Positions 7,801 through 15,649 of a stretch of DNA of 64,000 nucleotides are shown here, in pieces. The position numbers were made by a program, and so were the translations under genes. The notes beneath the pieces are model-generated. The model was not told the DNA's origin. It saw nothing but the letters and a program-made list of their open reading frames with translations, and ran no database searches. Position 1 is the stretch's first letter. Each line of letters begins with the position of its first letter. This stretch comes from ENR-C587 sp942493235 (GTDB lineage: Bacteria; Bacteroidota; Ignavibacteria; Kapaibacteriales; UBA2268), in assembly GCA_942493235.1 (NCBI GenBank), contig OW818676.1:124001-188000 (forward strand), read 5' to 3'.

Positions 7801-9463
7801 AAGCTCTGCCGTCGCCGACTAAATAAGTACGTTTAATACCGGGTACTCCTGTAAATCTATTCTCAACTCTTAATGGAGCAATAGTCTGCCCTTTATTATT
7901 TTTATATATATCCTTAACCCTATCGATGATTTCGTAATATCCCTGCTCATTTTTACTGAATATATCCCCTGTTTTGAGCCATTTATCTTTATCATCGGAT
8001 TCTGGAAACGGAATTACCTGCCCGGGCATAGCATCTTCAATATAGCGAGCGGTATAATGACCTCTTATCTCAAGCTCTCCCTCGTTACTCTGCCTAAGAT
8101 AAATCCCCGGCAGTGCAATCCCGTTAGTACCTTCAATATACTTAGCGGGCGGAGTCATCGTTATGCCACCGGTTGCTTCGGTCATTCCAAAGCCACTACA
8201 TAAATTAATCCCATGCTTTTCAAAATATTTAAATACTTTCGGCTCCATAAATCCTGCGGCAGATAATCCCCAGCGTAACCGTTTACCGACTATCTGCCTT
8301 ACTTGATATTCTGAATCGCCTTTTGTATTCTCAATAATTCGCTCGTATAATTGAACCCATCTTAGCGGAATGCTGATAAATATAGATGGATTGACTATTG
8401 GGAATAAATTGATAAGATTGTCCGATGACGAATTACCGGCAAATGTATAAGTGCCGGACCAATAAATTGTACCAAGCATTTCTAAATATCTGCCAAATGT
8501 ATGAAATAATGGCAGATAGCTAAGCATTACCTCTTGATTCCCTATTTCAGGAACTGCTGCTCCGCGAGCAAATCGTTTACTAATTAGATTATAATTTGAA
8601 AATGCTACTCCCTTTGGCTTTCCTGTAGAGCCGGAAGTAAACATCACAGTAGATACTTCGTTAAGTAGCATTCGAGTACGTGCATTCAGTATATCTTTTG
8701 CAGTAGTCATGCTGATTTTCTTGCTTTCCTGCGATAAATAGTAAGTATCTGAATAATCTGTATTAATATCCGGCGATGTAACAATGATTTTAAATGGAAG
8801 CTCGGTGATACTTCTTAATTCTAAAAGCTTCTTAAATCTGTCTTCGGTATTTGTAACTACAATATTGATTCTCATCAAGTCGAATATATATTTAAGTATT
8901 TCATTATCAAAGTGAGTACTTATCGGAGTATCTAATATATCATAGAATAAACATGCCAAATCTACACAGGCGGTTTGGAAAGTATTATCCGAAAAGATGG
9001 CTACTTTAGGTAATGGCTCTAAATAATATATAAATGCAGCAATTTCTTCGGTGAATCGATTTACGAAAGTATAACTATAATAATCAGGCTTTTCTAATGA
9101 CATATCGCAGAAAAGTATTTTATCCGGATGCTCTGCTGTTTTTGCCTGCATTAGATCATATAATGTATAATTAGTTTTTTGAATTATGCTAAAGCATAAT
9201 TCTGCCCATTGATTTCTGTAACTGTCGCTCGGAAGTACAGTAAGGAATTCAGGCTTAGACGATACTGTCAAAAAATGCTTTAGTACATTATTGTCAATTT
9301 TATTTATTGACTCAGGTGAATTGAGCCGCTCCATCAGCTCAATAAATCTACTTACTGCATGCCCTCTATTTAGTACTGTGTCTGAATTATAATTAAATTC
9401 CGACATCAATTCTATCAAAATATCATCTAATAAGTTCATAATAAATGCCTGATAATTATACAT
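4841..9463 (-). CDS. Giant AMP-forming acyl ligase with C-terminal GNAT acetyltransferase
   Basis: A 1540-residue soluble protein, two to three times the length of an ordinary acyl-CoA synthetase. The N-terminal ~640 residues are an AMP-binding enzyme: TSGSTGKPKG (about 275), GFGMTEATGG (about 425), LKTGDIF (about 497), IIDRVKDIYKNNKGQ (about 518) and a lysine near 612 in LTPKGSLNRK, covering the ATP loop, acyl-adenylate site, hinge and catalytic lysine regions. Residues ~650-1380 match no family I can name; they look helical in the first half and mixed after that. The last ~150 residues form a GNAT acetyltransferase (VMGGICYRV, then ESQYKNRGIAAALIDDF, the acetyl-CoA loop). The start could be the ATG at 9463 or 9439; neither has a strong ribosome site. 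It stands alone. Substrate unknown. Confidence 0.8.
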   Translation of the reverse strand: MYNYQAFIMNLLDDILIELMSEFNYNSDTVLNRGHAVSRFIELMERLNSPESINKIDNNVLKHFLTVSSKPEFLTVLPSDSYRNQWAELCFSIIQKTNYTLYDLMQAKTAEHPDKILFCDMSLEKPDYYSYTFVNRFTEEIAAFIYYLEPLPKVAIFSDNTFQTACVDLACLFYDILDTPISTHFDNEILKYIFDLMRINIVVTNTEDRFKKLLELRSITELPFKIIVTSPDINTDYSDTYYLSQESKKISMTTAKDILNARTRMLLNEVSTVMFTSGSTGKPKGVAFSNYNLISKRFARGAAVPEIGNQEVMLSYLPLFHTFGRYLEMLGTIYWSGTYTFAGNSSSDNLINLFPIVNPSIFISIPLRWVQLYERIIENTKGDSEYQVRQIVGKRLRWGLSAAGFMEPKVFKYFEKHGINLCSGFGMTEATGGITMTPPAKYIEGTNGIALPGIYLRQSNEGELEIRGHYTARYIEDAMPGQVIPFPESDDKDKWLKTGDIFSKNEQGYYEIIDRVKDIYKNNKGQTIAPLRVENRFTGVPGIKRTYLVGDGRAYNVLFIIPDHSDPFFADMMINAEEYFHQLVTSANKDLANYERVVNFTILDRDFNPENGELTPKGSLNRKVIEKNFIDKINQSYISDYIDFKFNSFTIRLPRWFYRDLGILEDDIVKTDTGLYDKHRDLHLTISRYFTKDNFIIGNLEYSIKNKVIELGLIARQPKLWIANPEFVAFAPCKDGWDIPLLGIATQLYLPWNYYSSRKEIVSTAITGIKDKSLIELNKVLSSAIFSNGEAQVNAIIHSANLLKVSENRVSDVIRRRLEVLARHPEEYIRCLSYRLLLLDEPQQNYDSAFPAFIESGLSFLNSESIKFIATEKLERRRLEALRIRLFEYRKQLNWPSNFQTRQQFINIFRLLINFVKYNPDYYNSVRTELCNWVLHNQDSELSKIALEYFKELSNTYENQLVVTTKELSHLDLDSKFIYDDSLSEYDIQSIKSIIYKTTFLKQSIILAFDEIDFDLSNVPAEGIWISKIKTVGRNGFFRISIITNNRKHFDLQMITGEDLKLYQSNQTIYWLFTIAGYPFGSRVLPKLGTCRPELSARSMVYNGDLTFWEKVRQLSEENREGRQLKNPNILRKLFTTGITTFFRAWRNSNYKITPGIVSPDNVVVPELDYVDGAMILSISGWKEYVNTLTLIKPLIKNFYQRTLYHYPWTRYQLDLNWLFDACMEALGEKQAFVFFGELAADLNNEKFICLNDENLLDILNKYTLEYGKNFYLPMALLNAVERYHDWFVQNPNASSRAKEETIIELQRLYQINTYHEYVRYMLYRDTYYRYSSPNVLKAFDEFLEVFAENRSKTAIQILELSNIQQEIDSDEDRAVLSRLVFPKNTKMQLFEMEKFGDKDKGTVIIKTHICDRLGHDYSVREALHPTEIGHLYRLFYKQNIPINITTLDKYFIVFDSNDKVMGGICYRVLDDRIVFMENAIIESQYKNRGIAAALIDDFCSRMANNNIEIIKTHYYLENFFKKFGFKVDTAWGALVKFLK

Positions 9464-9568
9464 TTCTCTAATTTAACAAATTTCCGAAAGAATTACTAAA
9501 AAAATATGTAACAATTTCAATACTTTTTCGTTTAATGAAATATCTGAAATTTTTATATAGGTGGGATA

Positions 9569-10282
9569 ATTAAATTCAAATTTTACATATCGTTAACAAT
9601 ATTCGTATTCTGCACTCTATCTTGTAATAAATCAAGCATTAAGGATGTAGTTGATTCTGTTTCCGACTATGCTAAAACTACAATTGACGGATTTTACGGC
9701 TCAATTCCCGATTCTGTCAGAAATAAAGTCTATTATAATTTAGATACCGCCCTTAGAACTCCCGATAAAGTTTATAGATTAGATTTGAGCAATAGTAATT
9801 TGACTAGCGTTCGTCAAGAAATTAGAAACTTAACTAATACCGAGCAAATTAATTTTGCAGACAATAAATTAACCGATATGCCGGAGCAAATCACCGGATT
9901 GAAAAAGCTTAAACATCTAAACTTAGAAAACAATAAAATCAACAATATTCCCGAAAGCGTATATAATCTTAATGAATTAAGAGTTTTGAAGCTAAATTCG
10001 AATAAATTAGAATCAATTCCCAATGCACTTTGCTATCTGCAAAATCTCGAGGAATTATACTTAAATGATAATAAAATGGCTAATTTACCTCCATCATTTT
10101 ATAAACTAAAAAAATTAAAAAGACTTAGCCTATCTGCAAACAAATTCAAAGAAATCCCAGAGTGCCTTACTAAAATGACCAGCCTCGAAGTACTTGATTT
10201 ATCAGCTTTAAATGATTCTTTTAGCGATGAAAAAAAGAATTATATAACTAATAAATTACCAAATACAAAAATATATTGGTAG
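9569..10282 (+). CDS. Leucine-rich-repeat lipoprotein with a non-standard start codon
   Basis: The only conventional start in frame is TTG at 9785, but the same frame is open and coding-like back to 9548. It encodes a lipoprotein signal: a hydrophobic stretch KFYISLTIFVFCTLSC with the lipobox cysteine at 9623-9625, then a linker and the sequence RTPDKVYRLDLSNSNL, which is the first LRR and begins before 9785. No ATG, GTG or TTG exists upstream in frame; ATT at 9569 (or ATA at 9566), just after GGTGGG at 9560-9565, is the best start. LRR units of 23 residues (L..L.L..N.l..lP..i) run to the end, about five to six units. Probably anchored in the envelope for protein binding; function unknown. 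The true start may be a mutated ATG. Confidence 0.7.
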   Translation: MKFKFYISLTIFVFCTLSCNKSSIKDVVDSVSDYAKTTIDGFYGSIPDSVRNKVYYNLDTALRTPDKVYRLDLSNSNLTSVRQEIRNLTNTEQINFADNKLTDMPEQITGLKKLKHLNLENNKINNIPESVYNLNELRVLKLNSNKLESIPNALCYLQNLEELYLNDNKMANLPPSFYKLKKLKRLSLSANKFKEIPECLTKMTSLEVLDLSALNDSFSDEKKNYITNKLPNTKIYW

Positions 10283-10312
10283 TAATTCTATAATTATTTC
10301 AAATAATAATGT

Positions 10313-10343
10313 TTTGAATTTATTTTAAAATGTATTAAATTTG
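10313..10343 (+). promoter_or_regulatory. Bacteroidota-type promoter of tRNA-Leu
   Basis: TTTG at 10313-10316, a 19-base spacer, then TAAATTTG at 10336-10343, matching the TTTG / TAnnTTTG pattern. The predicted start, about six bases further on, lies about ten bases before the tRNA. Confidence 0.6.
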
Positions 10344-10358
10344 TAGTTCTTTGATAAT

Positions 10359-10439
10359 GCGGAAGTGGTGAAATGGTAGACACGCCATCTTGAGGGGGTG
10401 GTGCCGATAGGTGTAGGGGTTCAAGTCCCCTCTTCCGCA
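10359..10439 (+). tRNA. tRNA-Leu (anticodon GAG)
   Basis: An 81-nt class II tRNA. The acceptor stem GCGGAAG (10359-10365) pairs with CTTCCGC (10432-10438), with A as discriminator. The anticodon stem CCATC pairs with GGTGG around the loop TTGAGGG, giving anticodon GAG. A variable arm typical of leucine tRNA follows, and the T-loop is GTTCAAGTC. CCA is not encoded and must be added. Promoter and terminator flank it, so it is a single-gene unit. Confidence 0.95.
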
Positions 10440-10441
10440 CG

Positions 10442-10475
10442 AAAAGCTCTTGCTAATAAGTAAGAGCTTTTTTTG
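10442..10475 (+). terminator. Rho-independent terminator of tRNA-Leu
   Basis: AAAAGCTCTT (10442-10451) pairs with AAGAGCTTTT (10462-10471), followed by further T residues. It starts three bases after the tRNA. Confidence 0.9.
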
Positions 10476-10613
10476 TTTTTCTTTTTGTTTTTCTATATCA
10501 GTGCTTATTTCATTTCATAAATGATAATGAAAATATGCACTCTCGCCACGTCGGTATATAAAACTACAAGTTGATGTAAAAAATAAATTTGATTAATTAG
10601 TAATCTACATAAT

Positions 10614-12437
10614 CTACATCAATATATCATCTTCGGGCAACTGCTCTACTATTTTAATTCCTTTGATACTCAATAATTTAGTATAAATAATATTTGAATT
10701 GCTGTTATCAGGAATTAGCAATGTAAATGCTCCTTCAAACGAGGAATTATTATTTAGAGAAAGGTTGATTCTCATTATATTGACCTGTCCGACAGCTTCG
10801 GTAATTTCTTTAAGCATGCCGGGCTTATCCTGCCCAACCACTCTGAATTTGACGAGTTTTATCTCGTTTTTAACTTGCTGCTCTTTAGAAATCTTATCTT
10901 CATTTCGGAAATAATCATATAGCTTTACAATAGCTTTATGAGTAATTATCCAATCCTGCCATTCAGATTTAGGGAAACTGTTTGGGGAGGTAATAATTTC
11001 AATTTTTTCAAGATTTTTAAGTTCATAATTCAGAGATTTAATTTCACCGTTTATTTTGCAGGATATGCAATGATAGCCCAAATCATCTGATAATGTAAAT
11101 GCGAAATCAATCGGGCAGGCACCCTTAGGCAGCCTAATATCTCTATCTGATGTATATACAGTAATTTCCTTTTCGTACTGATTCATACGAATAGAACCCC
11201 AAATTTTCTGTATAGCATCTTCGTCTCCGTCGCGAATAATATCCTGCATCCAACGCAACCAATTATTAACGTCTTCCTCTTGAAACGTTAATACGTTTTT
11301 AGTTTCGTGAGCCGCCTGTCTTTCTTTAATTTTATATATGGCGGCAATACCACCCTCTGCCACTTGGTCCATTTCTTCTGTACGGATAATTACGTCAACC
11401 ATTTTTCTATCCGGTCCGAAATGCGTAGAATGCAATGCACGATAGAAATTAATCTTAGGGCGAGCAATATAATCAACTAATGAACTTACAGGTCCAAAAA
11501 TATTAGCTATCACTCCATAAGCCTTATAGCACTCAGAAATATCTTCTGTTTTTAATACTACTACCATAGAATAAAAATCTTCTATGTCTTTAATAGGAAG
11601 ATTCTTTTCTTTTGATTTTTTATAAATTTCGTAGGGGTGCTTGTGCTCTATGGTTATTATATGTGGAATTGAACGGCGTTCTAAATTTTGAGTTATTGAT
11701 TCATAGAATTTTTGAATATACTGAATCATCTCCATTCGTTTTTTATCTAATTCTGTTCGGATTTCTTCATAAGCACTGGGGTCTTTGAAGTAGAAGGATA
11801 ATATTTCAAGCGGTCGTTTGATTTTTATCAAGCCAAGTCTTTGAGCAAAAGGAGTATAGAAATTCAGAGTTTCTTCAGCAATAGCAGCCTGATGGTATTT
11901 ATCTAAATGCCCAAGAGTACGCATATTATCAAGCCTATCGGCAAGTTTAATCAAAATTACTCTTACGTCTTCTACCAATGCTTCAAAAAGCTTAGCATAA
12001 GTAGCGGCTTTATCTAATTTACGAGTTTTTATACCTTTGATTTTTGTAACACCGTTAACAATGATTGCGATATTTTTACCAAAATGCTCTTCTATATATT
12101 CTATATTAAACAAATGGCTATCTTCGACTACATCATGGAGCAGTGCACTTGCTATTATTTCATTATCGGCATATCCGAATTCATTAATCAGCGAAAGTGC
12201 TACTTTAAGTGGATGGGTATAATACGGTATTCCAGAAGCTCTTTTTACGTCTTTATGTGCTAATAAGCATAACTTGAAAGAACGAACTATCAGCTCTTCA
12301 TCATATTCTAATATACTATCTTTACAGGCATTTAACAACACCATTAGGTCTTTATCTTCGTCGTATCCGTAAGGACATTCTTGTTCTAATTCTAACTGAT
12401 ATAATTGAAACATATAATTCGTCAAATAGTTACACAA
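10614..12437 (-). CDS. RelA/SpoT homologue ((p)ppGpp metabolism), diverged
   Basis: A 607-residue protein, shorter than the usual ~720-740 for long RSH enzymes. In order: HD hydrolase domain (YYTHPLKVA near 75, LLHDVVED near 98, LIKLADRLDNMRTL near 160), synthetase domain (about 240-390, with DYIARPKINFYRALHS and AEGGIAAIYKIKE), TGS domain (TVYTSDRDIRLPKGACPIDFAF, near 430) and a C-terminal ACT domain (KFRVVGQDKPGMLKEITEAV). The hydrolase metal-binding HD and ADR are kept. In the synthetase the usual IEIQIRT reads VDVIIRT, so the catalytic Glu is Asp, and the usual RVIV-type Arg after the Asp motif is a valine. I infer mainly a hydrolase (SpoT-like) role. Single gene with an isolated position before gap. 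Confidence 0.88.
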   Translation of the reverse strand: MCNYLTNYMFQLYQLELEQECPYGYDEDKDLMVLLNACKDSILEYDEELIVRSFKLCLLAHKDVKRASGIPYYTHPLKVALSLINEFGYADNEIIASALLHDVVEDSHLFNIEYIEEHFGKNIAIIVNGVTKIKGIKTRKLDKAATYAKLFEALVEDVRVILIKLADRLDNMRTLGHLDKYHQAAIAEETLNFYTPFAQRLGLIKIKRPLEILSFYFKDPSAYEEIRTELDKKRMEMIQYIQKFYESITQNLERRSIPHIITIEHKHPYEIYKKSKEKNLPIKDIEDFYSMVVVLKTEDISECYKAYGVIANIFGPVSSLVDYIARPKINFYRALHSTHFGPDRKMVDVIIRTEEMDQVAEGGIAAIYKIKERQAAHETKNVLTFQEEDVNNWLRWMQDIIRDGDEDAIQKIWGSIRMNQYEKEITVYTSDRDIRLPKGACPIDFAFTLSDDLGYHCISCKINGEIKSLNYELKNLEKIEIITSPNSFPKSEWQDWIITHKAIVKLYDYFRNEDKISKEQQVKNEIKLVKFRVVGQDKPGMLKEITEAVGQVNIMRINLSLNNNSSFEGAFTLLIPDNSNSNIIYTKLLSIKGIKIVEQLPEDDILM

Positions 12438-12530
12438 ATCTTAACTCTTATTTTCAGACAAGAATTTAATTAATTTTTCTCAGAATTACAACAGGAATAT
12501 TGATATACTTGAATTTTTCTCTATAAAAAT

Positions 12531-12563
12531 AAAAAAAACCGACCCCAATTAAAGAGTCGGTGT
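12531..12563 (-). terminator. Terminator downstream of gap
   Basis: Read on the minus strand, ACCGAC (12561-12556) pairs with GTCGGT (12543-12538) around a 12-base loop, followed by a run of eight T. The loop sequence recurs in the terminator at 42257-42289, suggesting a shared repeat origin. Confidence 0.8.
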
Positions 12564-12694
12564 AATTATTTAATTTACTGCTTGAATAAAACATTTGTCA
12601 TCAACTCGTGGCTTCAGCCACCTCGACGGCAATTAGTTATTTGTCCTATTTATAAGCAATGAAATTGTATTTTAATATCAAAACTATATAAATA

Positions 12695-13696
12695 TTATAT
12701 TTGATCTTTAATTTTCATGATTAAATCTAAAATTCTGCAAGAGTAACCGAACTCATTATCATACCAGCCAACAATTTTCACTAAATTTCCATTTACCGAA
12801 GTCAACTGAGAATCAAAAATAACCGAATGCGGATTGTCAATAATATCACTGGATACTAATGGCTCTTCAGAATACTCCATAATTCCTTTGAGGAATGTTT
12901 CCGAAGCTGCTTTCATCTTAGCATTGATTTCTTCTTTTGTTGTTTCTTTGCTTACGGTACAAGTAAGGTCCGTCAAAGAACCATCTGGAACCGGAACACG
13001 CACAGCATAACCGTTTAATTTACCTTTTAGCTCGGGAATAACTAAACCAACCGCTTTAGCTGCACCGGTTGATGTAGGTATAGTATTGACTCCTGCAGCT
13101 CTGGCTCGACGCAAATCTTTATGTGGCAAATCAAGAATCTGCTGGTCATTTGTATATGCATGGATAGTTACCATTAGACCTTTTTCAATACCGAAATTAT
13201 CGTTTAATACTTTTACCATCGGAGCAAGGCAGTTAGTAGTGCATGACGCGTTAGAGAGCAATACTTCTCTTCCTGTTAGTATGTTGTCGTTGACACCCAT
13301 AACAATTGTAGCATCCATCTCGTCTTTAGCTGGGGCAGAAAGCACAACTTTTTTCGCTCCGTTTGCAGCATGCTTGAGTAAGCTTTCTCTATTTGTAAAT
13401 ACACCTGTTGACTCTAATACTATGTCAACATTATTTTTCCAAGGTAAGTTTTCGATAGCTCTTTCGGCTGAAATTGTTACTTCTATACCGTCAACTATCA
13501 TTTTATTACCTTCTACTTTTATTTCGCCGGGAAATTTACCGTGTACAGAATCATATTTTAACAAATGAGCTAATGTCTTGGCATCAGTCAAATCGTTAAT
13601 TCCTACAAATTCAATTTCGTTTTTTCTTTTTATAGCTTCACGAAAAACCATTCTGCCGATTCTGCCAAAGCCATTAATTGCTAATTTGATAGCCAT
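12695..13696 (-). CDS. gap: Glyceraldehyde-3-phosphate dehydrogenase, type I
   Basis: A 333-residue protein of standard length. It oxidises glyceraldehyde-3-phosphate with phosphate and NAD to 1,3-bisphosphoglycerate in glycolysis. The dinucleotide-binding motif GFGRIGR is at 9-15; the Asp at 35 (GIND) favours NAD over NADP; the catalytic cysteine is C152 in SNASCTTNC; the active-site region GWYDNEFGYS is near the C-terminus. It stands alone with its own terminator at 12531-12563. Start MAIKLAINGFGR is typical of the family. Confidence 0.97.
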   Translation of the reverse strand: MAIKLAINGFGRIGRMVFREAIKRKNEIEFVGINDLTDAKTLAHLLKYDSVHGKFPGEIKVEGNKMIVDGIEVTISAERAIENLPWKNNVDIVLESTGVFTNRESLLKHAANGAKKVVLSAPAKDEMDATIVMGVNDNILTGREVLLSNASCTTNCLAPMVKVLNDNFGIEKGLMVTIHAYTNDQQILDLPHKDLRRARAAGVNTIPTSTGAAKAVGLVIPELKGKLNGYAVRVPVPDGSLTDLTCTVSKETTKEEINAKMKAASETFLKGIMEYSEEPLVSSDIIDNPHSVIFDSQLTSVNGNLVKIVGWYDNEFGYSCRILDLIMKIKDQI

Positions 13697-13876
13697 AATT
13701 GATACCCATTATTTTATTTTAAAAATTCAATTTAATTACATACAATTTAACAAATCTATACTTTTGATTATACTATTGGCTCTTGTTATTACTTAATATT
13801 ATTATGTAAATTAAGCACTTTTTGGATTAATACTTCAAATAATTCCATGTTTTAATACAATTAATTCAATATTATG

Positions 13877-13975
13877 AAATATCATTTCAATATATTATTA
13901 AATAACAAAACTAAAATCAGAGCTATAAAATATCATTTCAATATATTATTTGATAATAAAACTAAAATCAGAGCT
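13877..13975. repeat. Tandem duplication, two 48-bp units with a 51-bp period
   Basis: Copy one is 13877-13924, copy two 13928-13975, separated by ATA. They differ at only a few positions in the middle (AAATAAC versus TGATAAT). Copy two covers the last codons and stop of the esterase gene, so the duplication appears to come from the gene end and to have been laid down just beyond it. Confidence 0.85.
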
Positions 13976-14699
13976 TAGTATTTAGTATAGAATAAAGCAT
14001 TTCATTCCAAGTATTAAAATTATGACCAAATTCTGTACCCCAAATTTCACAACTATGCTTAATCGATTTTGAAGTTAACAGATTACACATGTTTTCGGTA
14101 TTATGAGGAAACTCACAATCGCCCGAGCCTGAATATAAATAGACATGGTGCTTGCTCATAAGAAATGAAAGCCAATAGCTGTCGGTTAAATTTGGCAGAT
14201 AATGTACAGGAGAATTAAAATAGCAATTCTCGTCAAAATAACCTTTTGCTATATATTCTATATTGAAAAACCCGCTGAGTGAAATCAATCCATAAAATAA
14301 ATCCGGTCTTCGGAAATAAATATTAGATGCATGAAATGCTCCGATGCTTGCTCCGACAGAAATAATAGGCACAGGACCATTGCATTTGTCGTATATCAAT
14401 GGAACTAATTCCTCAACTACAAAATTATTATAGTCCGAGTGAAGTTTTGATTTCTCCTCACCGCTGATTGAAGGATTCAGCCAAGACTCTTCATTGATAG
14501 TTGGACAGCAGAATACACGGCATTTACCCTTATTGATAAATTTCTCGATTTTCGCAATTGTACCATTTTCCTCATATATATTCGGAGAATCAGACAATGG
14601 AGGAAATAATAGTAAGGCATAGCCATAATGACCAAAGACAGGAATATCGACCGTCCTTTTTAGATTCTCACTATAGTGGTGCAAAACATCTTTCTGCAT
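13968..14699 (-). CDS. Putative esterase, alpha/beta hydrolase fold
   Basis: A 243-residue cytoplasmic protein without signal peptide. The nucleophile elbow GASIGA has Ser118, followed by FHASNIYFRRPDLF, as in the esterase D / PF00756-type family. The likely catalytic histidine is H226 in GHNFNTW near the end, where the family has GHDWxxW. An acid residue is probably in the YSGSGDCEFPH segment. The substrate cannot be told: relatives include enterobactin, acyl and feruloyl esterases. The last codons lie in a tandem duplication (13877-13975). No operon partners. Confidence 0.75.
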   Translation of the reverse strand: MQKDVLHHYSENLKRTVDIPVFGHYGYALLLFPPLSDSPNIYEENGTIAKIEKFINKGKCRVFCCPTINEESWLNPSISGEEKSKLHSDYNNFVVEELVPLIYDKCNGPVPIISVGASIGAFHASNIYFRRPDLFYGLISLSGFFNIEYIAKGYFDENCYFNSPVHYLPNLTDSYWLSFLMSKHHVYLYSGSGDCEFPHNTENMCNLLTSKSIKHSCEIWGTEFGHNFNTWNEMLYSILNTKL

Positions 14700-15029
14700 A
14701 GCTATCTTTTATAGTTGATAAACTTAACTGTTTTAACGTAAATAGTTTTAATATATTGCCAACAAGGGTATTTTTTAACAGAAGATTAAGAAAAGCATAA
14801 TTGTAAGTAAATCGTAGGTGTATGATTTAGAATTTTATTTTTAAGGTACTTATAAAATAAATACTTCTAATTGATAAGCAAATCCGAATTAAAATTGAAT
14901 GTATTTCTTTAATGATTAATTAGGCAAATTATATCTTTGGATATTTCTAATCACTCTTTTGAAGCTATGTGCAATTCAAAAGCATCTGATTGATTCTTAA
15001 TAAATATTTATTCTCTTTATTAAAACAAC
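14700..15029. other. AT-rich gap between rplS and the esterase gene
   Basis: No gene seen. It should hold the esterase promoter, but I cannot point to a convincing one. The rplS terminator lies at its right border. Confidence 0.5.
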
Positions 15030-15067
15030 AAAAGAACCTCTATAACATCATATAAAGGCTCTTTTTT
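15030..15067 (-). terminator. Terminator of rplS
   Basis: The 15-base arm starting at 15030 (AAAAGAACC...) pairs, with two mismatches, with the arm ending in CTCTTTT at 15064. On the minus strand the hairpin is followed by T residues and lies about 20 bases after the rplS stop. Confidence 0.75.
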
Positions 15068-15086
15068 AAAATTAACCGAACAGAAA

Positions 15087-15470
15087 CTATTTGCTAAGTT
15101 TCTGACGAATTTTACGCTCGCTCATACCTCTTAGGTAGTATAATTTTGCACGGCGGACTTTAGCTTCACGAATTACTTCAATGCCTTGAATCATAGGTGA
15201 AAATAGTGGAAATATTCTCTCTACTCCAACTCCGTTTGAAATTTTTCTGACTGTAAAAGTCTGATTGATACCGGAACCTCGTCTGGCTATAACAATACCT
15301 TTATAGTTTTGGATACGCTCTTTTTCACCTTCGACTACTCTAACAGCTATGTTAACTGTGTCGCCGGGACCAAAACTCGGTACTTCTACGAAGTTATCGC
15401 CGTCTTTTTGCTTACGAGAATCAATAGCTCTTTCTTTTGCTATGGATTCGATTAAATTCATTGTATTCAT
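15087..15470 (-). CDS. rplS: 50S ribosomal protein L19
   Basis: A 127-residue protein of normal size. The conserved FGPGDTVNIAVRVVEGEKERIQNYKG block, the RRGSGINQTFTVRKISNGVGVERIFPL stretch and the closing VRRAKLYYLRGMSERKIRQKL are typical of L19. L19 sits at the interface of the ribosomal subunits. It is monocistronic here, without the usual rimM-trmD neighbours seen in many bacteria. Two TAnnTTTG-like boxes lie upstream (TATATTTG and TAATTTTG on the minus strand, between 15480 and 15520), but neither has a well-spaced TTTG partner. Confidence 0.97.
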   Translation of the reverse strand: MNTMNLIESIAKERAIDSRKQKDGDNFVEVPSFGPGDTVNIAVRVVEGEKERIQNYKGIVIARRGSGINQTFTVRKISNGVGVERIFPLFSPMIQGIEVIREAKVRRAKLYYLRGMSERKIRQKLSK

Positions 15471-15649
15471 CGTTTTTCCTTCTTTTCAAATATAAGAGCT
15501 ACAAAATTAATATCTTTTTGCGACAAATACAAGAAATATTTTTTTTATTTTTCTAATGCTTTTAAACCAAAATAATTGCTGAAATAAATGTAATACTATA
15601 CTCTTTTTTCGTCTATAAAAATATTTAATTGAAAATTTGAAAGTTGAAA

